A DNA stretch of 24,357 bases from Anaerolineae bacterium (lineage in GTDB: Bacteria > Chloroflexota > Anaerolineae > Aggregatilineales > UBA3940), in the NCBI GenBank assembly GCA_016926985.1, contig JAFGNO010000054.1, positions 1 through 24,357 on the forward strand, written 5' to 3'. The position numbers were made by a program, and so were the translations under genes. The notes beneath the pieces are model-generated. The model had not been told where the DNA came from, searched no databases, and worked only from the letters and a program-made list of their open reading frames with translations. The stretch's first letter is position 1, and the number at the start of each line of letters is the position of its first letter. Shown piece after piece: positions 17,583-23,662 of the stretch.

Positions 17583-17598
17583 ACTTCGTGTAGTGACA
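17583..17598 (+). repeat. 16-base direct repeat, copy 2 (intergenic)
   Basis: This is identical to 17204-17219. The copy lies 210 bases upstream of the recombinase start. Together with a nearby CTACACGAA at 17648-17656 it forms an inverted pair. It could be an attachment-site half, a duplicated gene fragment, or one member of the TTCGTGTAG family. Confidence 0.7.
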
Positions 17599-17656
17599 TC
17601 GCAATTATCAAACCCTGTTACACCAAACTTTCCACTATCAAAATATACTACACGAA
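17585..17656. repeat. convergent pair of TTCGTGTAG motifs
   Basis: TTCGTGTAG reads on + at 17585-17593 and on the minus strand at 17656-17648, extending to a 10-base inverted repeat (TTCGTGTAGT with ACTACACGAA, 17585-17594 and 17647-17656). The 52 bases between them are AT-rich and contain two TATCAAA copies. The same 9-mer occurs on + at 12656-12664, 15047-15055 and 17206-17214. Confidence 0.6.
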
Positions 17657-17660
17657 ATCG

Positions 17661-17720
17661 TCGGCATTTCTATACCTCATTTGACCAAAACCATGGGGTA
17701 TGTATAATAATAAATGCCGA
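17661..17720. promoter_or_regulatory. 60-base nested palindrome covering the recombinase promoter
   Basis: Outer arms TCGGCATTT (17661-17669) and AAATGCCGA (17712-17720) are perfect. Inner arms ATACCTCAT (17672-17680) and ATGGGGTAT (17693-17701) match except one G-T wobble. TTGACC (17681-17686) and TATAAT (17703-17708), 16 bases apart, form a near-consensus promoter inside the palindrome. The predicted transcript start is near 17715, about 93 bases before the recombinase ATG. It may be an operator, or a recombination site that also carries the promoter. Confidence 0.65.
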
Positions 17721-17807
17721 TTACCCATATTTACTTCTTTTCTGGCAATTTCATTTTCATTCCATTTAACATTTCCCTTATTTCCTTACAAAATCCTGGA
17801 GATTATC

Positions 17808-18809
17808 ATGTCGTATAACGGCTTTACTCCTACAATCACCGATGCTTTCTCAACATACCTCATCCATCTAAATCGCACCTCGTCTCAACATCTTGTATCT
17901 GCCTACACTCAATCATTTAATCTTTTCGACAGTTTTATAAAAACCACTTTCAACATCAACCCAAATATCACCCCTATCCCTTCATTTAGAGTAGGGTGGT
18001 TGTCAGACTACCTGGTATACCTGCAATCAACAAAATCCGTCGAAACCGAGCACCTTTATTCACGTGCAATCATAGACTTCATCGAATTCACTAACTCGCG
18101 CAACTGGACATCCTTTGATCTTGCCCATATTAAAGATATGGTCAGTTCCCTCCGTCGTCCTAAAGTTCACAATATTTCATTACCCCCTGTCGACATAATC
18201 CAGAAGATCATTCGTCTTGCACTCAGTAGCCCGCCCATTGCCGACCCCGATAATATTCGCGAAACGCTTCGTCATCTTCGTGACAGGGCATTTATCTTAT
18301 GTCTTGCCGATACCGGTCTTAAGGTATCAGAAATCTGTTCACTCCGTAAAAACCAATTTAAACCCGATTCGCAATCACTTTCCCTGTCTCGTTCCCTTTC
18401 ACTGCCATTATCTACACAAAGCGCCATTCTTCTTTCTTCCTATCTGGCTGAACGAAAACCTTTTGACAGAAAACAAAAGCACCTTCCCTCCAAAGACCTT
18501 CCACTGTTTTCCAGGCATGACAAGCGTTCAGGGTCAAAAGTACTTCCTATATCTCGCTGGACCGCATCAAATATCGTTATCCAGTTCTCCGATTTAGCTC
18601 TTGACACTTACGACAGACAATATCTCTCTGAAACTAACCAATCCATCAGTCCCGAAACATTTCGTGCCTACTATGTATACAACATTCTTTCCTCTTCCAA
18701 TGACATTTCGGAAGCTCAGCAAAAGGCCCGGCATGCTGATCCCTCCACCACTCAACGATATATGAAAGCCTTCTTTGATGACGACGATAGCAATTCTGAA
18801 GTCAACTGA
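17808..18809 (+). CDS. tyrosine recombinase (Xer/integrase-like) with altered catalytic set
   Basis: The 333-residue protein has an N-terminal SAM-like core-binding domain (about 1-110) and a C-terminal catalytic domain. Tyrosine recombinases use Arg-Lys-His-Arg-His-Tyr. Here the box I segment reads TGLKVSEICSL, so the first Arg is Lys (K172). The HxxR box reads ETFR, so the His is Glu (E283) while R286 is kept. H309 (ARHADPSTTQRY) and nucleophile Y318 are kept. It is either a divergent active enzyme or a partly disabled one. ATG 17808 has GGAG six bases upstream; the frame is open back to 17700 but the promoter lies inside that part. The coding strand is G-poor and C-rich (22 C to 5 G in 18361-18420), opposite to the + strand genes to the left. 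A terminator follows. Confidence 0.82.
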   Translation: MSYNGFTPTITDAFSTYLIHLNRTSSQHLVSAYTQSFNLFDSFIKTTFNINPNITPIPSFRVGWLSDYLVYLQSTKSVETEHLYSRAIIDFIEFTNSRNWTSFDLAHIKDMVSSLRRPKVHNISLPPVDIIQKIIRLALSSPPIADPDNIRETLRHLRDRAFILCLADTGLKVSEICSLRKNQFKPDSQSLSLSRSLSLPLSTQSAILLSSYLAERKPFDRKQKHLPSKDLPLFSRHDKRSGSKVLPISRWTASNIVIQFSDLALDTYDRQYLSETNQSISPETFRAYYVYNILSSSNDISEAQQKARHADPSTTQRYMKAFFDDDDSNSEVN

Positions 18810-18869
18810 GCTCCTCGCCTCTGTTGGTGCAGACGGCTCTCCATATCTCTTTTCCAACCCTCCAGAATC

Positions 18870-18902
18870 AAAAAGGGCCATCCAATAAGGATGGCCCTTT
18901 TT
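18870..18902. terminator. bidirectional terminator between recombinase and SPFH operon
   Basis: A perfect 14-base-pair stem pairs 18870-18883 with 18889-18902 around the loop AATAA, with an A-run on one side and a T-run on the other. It serves the recombinase on + and the SPFH gene on the minus strand, whose stop is 14 bases away. Confidence 0.93.
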
Positions 18903-18915
18903 TCATTCCTCCAGC

Positions 18916-19938
18916 TCACTCCATTTCATCCAATCTCTCTTGCCACTTCTCCACCAATCGCTCATATGCACTTTCCGTTATTTCTCCATTAGCCAAACGC
19001 ATATCTAAACTGTCTATTAACGCCATTATTTCAGTCTTTGTCGTTGGACTCTTTGATTGAGCCGTTTCCGGCTGTGCTGGCTGTGACTGGGTCTGCTGTT
19101 GCTGTTGTTGAAATGCACCAGCCATCATTTGACCTAACCCCAATCCAGCTCCAAGGCCAACACCTGCGCCAGCCACCCCACCTGGATTCTGTGCTGCATC
19201 ACGCATGGCATCCGCAGCCTGTAGACCCTGGTATGTTGCAAGATCCAACAAGCCCATATTCCTCAAGTCTTCTGCCGTCGTTTTAGCAGCTGACAACGGC
19301 TTCATTTCAAAGGCTTTCAGCGTAACACCAACCGCTTCAAATTTTTCACGCAACTGAGCCAATGTGACTGCTTCAACTTCGCTTATCATACGATTCAGCG
19401 ACATCAAATCACCAGGCACATTCGTTGCAATCACATCCTGCAACTCGCCCAGGACCATGGTTAAAAGCCGATCCTTTATATCAGCCAACCTTACAATTGG
19501 CTTCCCAATCGCATACTGCGTAGCAAACCTCTGCGGTTCGCTAATCTTTATATCCATCACCCCATGGCCTTGCAGCAACAGCCAACCAAGCCCCCTACCA
19601 GGTGTTTCCAGGGCCAGTGGCTGCGTTGTTCCCCACCCGACCTGCGGAAAATCACCAACATTAATAAAATATACCTCTGCAGTGAATGGTGACTGATCAT
19701 TAAATGCTTTTCCGATCAAATCTACCAGCAGGGGAATATTTGCCGTAGTAATCGTATGCGTACCCGGACCAAGCGCATCAAGAGCCTTCCCGCCTCTTAC
19801 AAAAACTGCCGCTTGATTCTCCCTTACAACAACCTGGGAACCTATCCTGAAATCCCCACTCCCTCCCTGTGGTTCACGATACGCCAGCTCTTCTTTTCCA
19901 ACATTTGGATGCTGTACAAGATCTAATATCCTTGCCAT
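18916..19938 (-). CDS. SPFH-domain protein with C-terminal SHOCT domain
   Basis: The 340-residue protein resembles Bacillus YdjI and the 'virion core protein-like' SPFH group. The N-terminal part (about 15-215) is an SPFH/band 7 domain without a transmembrane helix. It begins with a DFRIGSQVVVRENQAAVFVRGGK segment, and GPGTHTITTANIPLL is typical of the subgroup. A Gly/Ala-rich stretch and a Gln run follow (about 240-290). The last 35 residues (LDMRLANGEITESAYERLVEKW) are a SHOCT domain, a short module often found at C-termini and linked to oligomerisation. SPFH proteins form scaffolds at membranes. GGAG precedes the ATG by eight bases. It is the last gene of the four-gene operon, 34 bases after the preceding one. 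Confidence 0.9.
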   Translation of the reverse strand: MARILDLVQHPNVGKEELAYREPQGGSGDFRIGSQVVVRENQAAVFVRGGKALDALGPGTHTITTANIPLLVDLIGKAFNDQSPFTAEVYFINVGDFPQVGWGTTQPLALETPGRGLGWLLLQGHGVMDIKISEPQRFATQYAIGKPIVRLADIKDRLLTMVLGELQDVIATNVPGDLMSLNRMISEVEAVTLAQLREKFEAVGVTLKAFEMKPLSAAKTTAEDLRNMGLLDLATYQGLQAADAMRDAAQNPGGVAGAGVGLGAGLGLGQMMAGAFQQQQQQTQSQPAQPETAQSKSPTTKTEIMALIDSLDMRLANGEITESAYERLVEKWQERLDEME

Positions 19939-19972
19939 TTTGTCGTCTCCATTTTGTTAATAACTTTTAACT

Positions 19973-20497
19973 TTACTCTTCCGCAAGGCCAATAATAGCC
20001 TCTTCTCTGCGTTTAAATGTATTGTTCGATTCAGTAACCACCGAGTCTAATTGCCTGAGCACACTGACCAAGCCATCAGTGCCTAACATCTCTTCAAGCA
20101 AATCCAGCCCCTGCGCAAACTGCTCTTTATATGCCAGCAATGCCATATCAAATGCATAGAGTCTTGCCAGTGCTTCTTCATCAACCTTAATTGCATCAAA
20201 CAAACTGGCATAACCTTCTGCCGCTGCAGCAATTCTGTCAATAAAAGTTCGCAGCTTTGTATCTATTCCCTGCACCCGCTCCATATGCATAATACCACCA
20301 CTGCTAACGATCTCTTTCTGCAGCCCGGTAAACCGCCCAAGCAGTTCTTCGAAATCCCTCCCTATCTGTTCCCTCAACAGCTCGTCAGCAGCACGTCGAT
20401 CCTGCTTCTCAAAGTATCCCTTGAAGCCAGGAATCTTTCTTACCAGGTCCTCTACTGTCCCCTGGTTTTCCGTTATCTTTTGAAAAAAGTCTGCCAT
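19973..20497 (-). CDS. helical protein of unknown function in the SPFH operon
   Basis: I do not recognise the family. The 174-residue protein is predicted almost entirely helical and charged, with no signal peptide, membrane helix or cysteine cluster. Likely coiled-coil segments lie at about 30-70 and 95-165. It is not PspA: the length and pattern differ, though in the operon it stands where Bacillus has the PspA-like YdjF. AGGGGG lies six bases before the ATG. Gaps of 22 and 34 bases to its neighbours indicate co-transcription. A structural or adaptor role for the SPFH protein is inference from context only. Confidence 0.78.
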   Translation of the reverse strand: MADFFQKITENQGTVEDLVRKIPGFKGYFEKQDRRAADELLREQIGRDFEELLGRFTGLQKEIVSSGGIMHMERVQGIDTKLRTFIDRIAAAAEGYASLFDAIKVDEEALARLYAFDMALLAYKEQFAQGLDLLEEMLGTDGLVSVLRQLDSVVTESNNTFKRREEAIIGLAEE

Positions 20498-20519
20498 TTA
20501 GTTCCCCCTATCAACCTGT

Positions 20520-21032
20520 CTATATAAAATATTCAGTCCCGCAATATGGGCATTGTACAACACCCTTTCCTGCAAAGCTAACCTCCCCACCACAGTTTTT
20601 ACATATCTTCAAGTCTCTAATTGCGCTTGCCTCCATAGAGTACAACACACCCTCATCCCAGTTTACATATCCGCTGAATAGTTGCATACCTACAAGCTTA
20701 TATATCATCTGTTGCACAGCTGGTAAATCAGACCCCAGTTCAATAATCACATCAGATACTGTAACCTCTTCACGCGTTTTCACCATATCGAGAATCATCC
20801 TAAGATCCTCAGCCTCCTTATTTTCAACACCCTCCTTTTTGCTTTTCTCCATCAGCACAACGCCACCAGCCACCAGTGGAATGACTAAAATAAACAATAT
20901 AATCACCGCTCCCAACAACATACCCGGAACACTTATCGATCCCTGAACCAGGCCCGCCAATAAAAAAGCCATCCCTATAACGCCAATCACCAATCCTGTA
21001 ATAATCAGGATTATACCTGTAGTCCGCAACAT
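20520..21032 (-). CDS. two-helix membrane protein with winged-helix-like and zinc-ribbon domains
   Basis: This 170-residue protein has two N-terminal transmembrane helices (about 5-27 and 36-60). A basic/acidic linker and a region of about 50 residues (DLRMILDMVKTREEVTVSDVIIEL is its core) follow; the pattern looks like a small winged-helix or PCI-type fold. The C-terminal zinc ribbon has CKNC and CPYC pairs (about 144-164). With both termini probably in the cytoplasm, the ribbon could present a docking surface for the SPFH or helical protein. This is inference. AAGGAG is eight bases before the ATG. It is co-transcribed with its neighbours, 27 bases after the DUF2207-like gene. Confidence 0.82.
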   Translation of the reverse strand: MLRTTGIILIITGLVIGVIGMAFLLAGLVQGSISVPGMLLGAVIILFILVIPLVAGGVVLMEKSKKEGVENKEAEDLRMILDMVKTREEVTVSDVIIELGSDLPAVQQMIYKLVGMQLFSGYVNWDEGVLYSMEASAIRDLKICKNCGGEVSFAGKGVVQCPYCGTEYFI

Positions 21033-21059
21033 TCTTTCAACTCCTTACTGGCACTCAAT

Positions 21060-22991
21060 TTATCCAAAGCCGGCCCCACCACCGCCACCGCCTCCACCAC
21101 TACTAAACCCACCACCAGAGAATCCGCCCCCACTAAATCCGCCAGACCCTGATGACGATGGCGCACTTTGAAAAACACTTGCTGTGCTGTTCAGCATTGA
21201 AAACAGCCCTTCCGATATACCGCTGAGCCCCCCGAATACCGAATCACTCATCCCATCCAATGAAAGGCCTGATCCCACAGCTTCTGATCGAAGATCTCGC
21301 CCTGATCCGCTGCTGCTATCCCCGCCCCTTCTCATTCTGCGTGTAGCCCCATGATAAGGCACACTTGCCGGGTAATACCAGTGAGGAATAGGAGTTCCCT
21401 CAATCCGCTTAAACTGATTGATCCACGACCGCTCTAAGCCAAAGGCAATAGCATATGGCAGGTATCTTTCAAATACTTCTTTGTTTTCCTCGAGATTGCT
21501 GTAACGCCCGGCATTTTTCAGATATGTCCTGAAAGCCTTCCATTTCTCGCTTTCCTCCGCTCCCTTTGTTGTTTTAGCGGGCATCACGCGGCTGGCAACT
21601 GCTATAACCAGAGAAACCAGCCCCATGGCAATAAACGGGCAAAGTACTGTGTCCACCCGACTTGCCAGGGCTGCAGAAGTACACATTCCAACCCCAATCG
21701 AAAGAATAATTCCCAATATCCCCATCCCAAGCCACTGTGAACGGACAGCTTTCGGACTCTTTCTAAACAAGCCCTGTGCAACTGCCTCTTCATACAGTTG
21801 TTTCTGCAATGTAGAGATTGCCGTATAGAACTTATTTTGCAAATCAGTCAGTTCAACACTATCCGAACTACCAAATACTTTTCTAAGCAATGTGCTTTCA
21901 TATTTTGTCAGATCGCCCTCATAAGATGAGTTCTTCCTGAACGTGAACTTTTTTGCTTTTGCCAAACCAAATACGGAGCTTTCCTCTTCTTCCTGCATAT
22001 CCAAAGCGCCACAGCTTGCCAGGTGTACCAACGTCGCAATAATGTCCTGCAAATCAGCCTTTTCATCTACCAGCGTTCCCACCAGGCCAGGCCTCAAATC
22101 TGTTGGCGGTTCCGCTAAATATTCCGGAACTATCCCCACCTTTGGATCCCGTCCGCGGAATACCCAAAGAAGATATATTCCCAGACCACCGCCAATCAGG
22201 ATAAGAAAACCCGCTGCTCCAATCAGCAGGTTAAATACAGGACGCAAGGTGTCATTCCACTGCTGTTCACGCTCATAAGCCTCTTGCCATGACGGCTTGA
22301 CGTCGGGGACAAATCCATGGGGGAACCTTACCCCCACCTCCATCTCTCGATAAGCGACAATATCCTTCGCCTCATACCTGACATATGACCCATCAGAAGC
22401 TACTTCATAATTTCCATCCACCCCAAACAAAGCAGGTCCTATTGTTGTGTCCACCACCGCCCCAGGTGGCATTCTCACCACAACAGTAGAACTGCCAATT
22501 GGATACGCATGATCCGATCCAATAGCCTTCCAGAACAAACGATCTCCAACTTCATCATTAATAATAATGCCCCCAATAACGGTATACTCAACTATAAATA
22601 TCCGCGTTTGATCGCTTGTTGAAGAATAAAACCAGTTAATAACATATTCTTCTCTATCCGATGTCACATAATAGGTATCAGGGTTTTCGCTCCTGCTTTC
22701 GACAAATACTGTTGATCCTTCATGCACACTCACATCAACAATTTCCTCAAACTGATTGACAGGAATATCCCGATATCCAAAGGTAAATGGCCCGCCTATA
22801 AACTGGATCTCAAACTCTTCGCAGACCCTAAATGTACCATCTGCATTGATCTGAATATCCACATCCCAACGATGCCACTGCAGGGTTTTCTCCTGTGCAA
22901 TCACCGGCTCGCAGGTAAAAAGCAAGACGACAATCAAAACAAGCGGCACAATATATTGCAGAAGACCATTCCACTGCTTACGTTTTTCCAT
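21060..22991 (-). CDS. DUF2207-like membrane protein with glycine-rich C-terminus
   Basis: The 643-residue protein has a signal peptide (about 1-32, ending near VIA) and an extracytoplasmic beta-rich domain (about 40-230) matching DUF2207 (IQINADGTFRVCEEFEIQF; GYRDIPV). A membrane helix follows (about 253-278), then a cytoplasmic region (about 285-415), two further helices (about 421-443 and 449-471), and a cytoplasmic tail ending in a Gly-Ser-Phe repeat run. Glycine-rich tails of this kind are also known in TPM-domain proteins such as YdjH. Function unknown; a membrane sensor or scaffold is inference. ATG 22991 is preferred; GTG 23000 in the same frame is only three bases from AAAGGAG, while ATG is 12 bases away. 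It is the first gene of the operon. Confidence 0.85.
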   Translation of the reverse strand: MEKRKQWNGLLQYIVPLVLIVVLLFTCEPVIAQEKTLQWHRWDVDIQINADGTFRVCEEFEIQFIGGPFTFGYRDIPVNQFEEIVDVSVHEGSTVFVESRSENPDTYYVTSDREEYVINWFYSSTSDQTRIFIVEYTVIGGIIINDEVGDRLFWKAIGSDHAYPIGSSTVVVRMPPGAVVDTTIGPALFGVDGNYEVASDGSYVRYEAKDIVAYREMEVGVRFPHGFVPDVKPSWQEAYEREQQWNDTLRPVFNLLIGAAGFLILIGGGLGIYLLWVFRGRDPKVGIVPEYLAEPPTDLRPGLVGTLVDEKADLQDIIATLVHLASCGALDMQEEEESSVFGLAKAKKFTFRKNSSYEGDLTKYESTLLRKVFGSSDSVELTDLQNKFYTAISTLQKQLYEEAVAQGLFRKSPKAVRSQWLGMGILGIILSIGVGMCTSAALASRVDTVLCPFIAMGLVSLVIAVASRVMPAKTTKGAEESEKWKAFRTYLKNAGRYSNLEENKEVFERYLPYAIAFGLERSWINQFKRIEGTPIPHWYYPASVPYHGATRRMRRGGDSSSGSGRDLRSEAVGSGLSLDGMSDSVFGGLSGISEGLFSMLNSTASVFQSAPSSSGSGGFSGGGFSGGGFSSGGGGGGGGAGFG

Positions 22992-23023
22992 ATGAACCAC
23001 AAGCTCCTTTGTATTCTGAAAGC

Positions 23024-23029
23024 ATTATA
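23024..23029 (-). promoter_or_regulatory. -10 of the SPFH/DUF2207 operon promoter
   Basis: TATAAT reads on the minus strand at 23029-23024, about 33 bases before the ATG at 22991. The -35 is weak. It faces away from the promoter of the Nudix gene at 23062-23090, so the two units are divergent and share about 145 bases. Confidence 0.5.
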
Positions 23030-23061
23030 TCCAAACGATACATTTCCGAAAGTGAGACATA

Positions 23062-23090
23062 TTGCACGACCAAATCCATGCCAATATAAT
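23062..23090 (+). promoter_or_regulatory. candidate promoter of the Nudix-WYL operon
   Basis: TTGCAC (23062-23067, three of six matches) and a perfect TATAAT (23085-23090) are 17 bases apart. The predicted start is about 38 bases before ATG 23135. Confidence 0.55.
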
Positions 23091-23134
23091 CACACCACAC
23101 CCAATCTAATCACTGTTTACAGAGCTTCTTATCA

Positions 23135-23662
23135 ATGGGCATTGAAGAGCAGGGTTTCAAATCCTCATCTGGTCGATATCGCGTTATTCCCCGTACACTT
23201 GTCTTCGTCACTTACGAGGACAAAGGGCTGCTCCTGAAAAGCGCCCCCAATAAAAAAATCTGGCCAAACAAATATAACGGTATAGGAGGCCATATTGAAT
23301 CAGGGGAAACAATAATTGAGGCTGCACTCCGTGAAGTTCGTGAAGAGGCTGGTTTACCAACAGTAAATAATCTTCATCTCTGTGGAACCATCAACATACA
23401 AACCGAAGACCCCTCAACGGGTATCTTGCTATTTGTTTTTTCCGGAGAAAGCACCACCCTAGCAGTTACATCTTCTCACGAAGGATCGCCAGAATGGGTA
23501 CATTGGGACACCCTCCCCGCTGAAGATCTTGTGGAGGACATTCCCCACTTGTTACCACGTGTGTTATCCGACGAACAGGCTATCTTCCACGCAGTTTACC
23601 GCTATAACCAGAACAACCAATTGGTTGTAGAATTCTATCCATCACCAGCAGAGTCCCAATGA
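23135..23662 (+). CDS. Nudix hydrolase
   Basis: Nudix enzymes hydrolyse nucleoside diphosphates linked to another group. The Nudix box is complete at 52-74: G52, E58 and REVREEAGL (66-74). The 175-residue protein has a short N-terminal tail before the domain. The context looks like the MutT/8-oxo-dGTP-type or ADP-sugar subgroup, but the substrate cannot be read from sequence. The ribosome-binding site is weak, so the exact start is uncertain. It overlaps the next gene by ATGA (23659-23662), so the two are translationally coupled. Confidence 0.88.
   Translation: MGIEEQGFKSSSGRYRVIPRTLVFVTYEDKGLLLKSAPNKKIWPNKYNGIGGHIESGETIIEAALREVREEAGLPTVNNLHLCGTINIQTEDPSTGILLFVFSGESTTLAVTSSHEGSPEWVHWDTLPAEDLVEDIPHLLPRVLSDEQAIFHAVYRYNQNNQLVVEFYPSPAESQ

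Noticed and set aside
17515..17769. 84-codon + strand open frame before the recombinase
   Set aside because: There is no ribosome-binding site or family similarity, and it crosses promoter and repeats. It shares LRVVT with the IF2B-like gene only through the 16-base repeat.
17756..17790. ATTTAACAT at 17764-17772 as half of a canonical dif site
   Set aside because: Only nine of eleven bases match, and the expected central spacer and second arm are absent.
17700..17807. 36-codon N-terminal extension of the recombinase
   Set aside because: It overlaps the -10 region and palindrome arm; GGAG precedes ATG 17808 instead.
22722..23237. 171-codon + strand open frame
   Set aside because: It is the reverse shadow of the DUF2207-like gene and runs through both divergent promoters.
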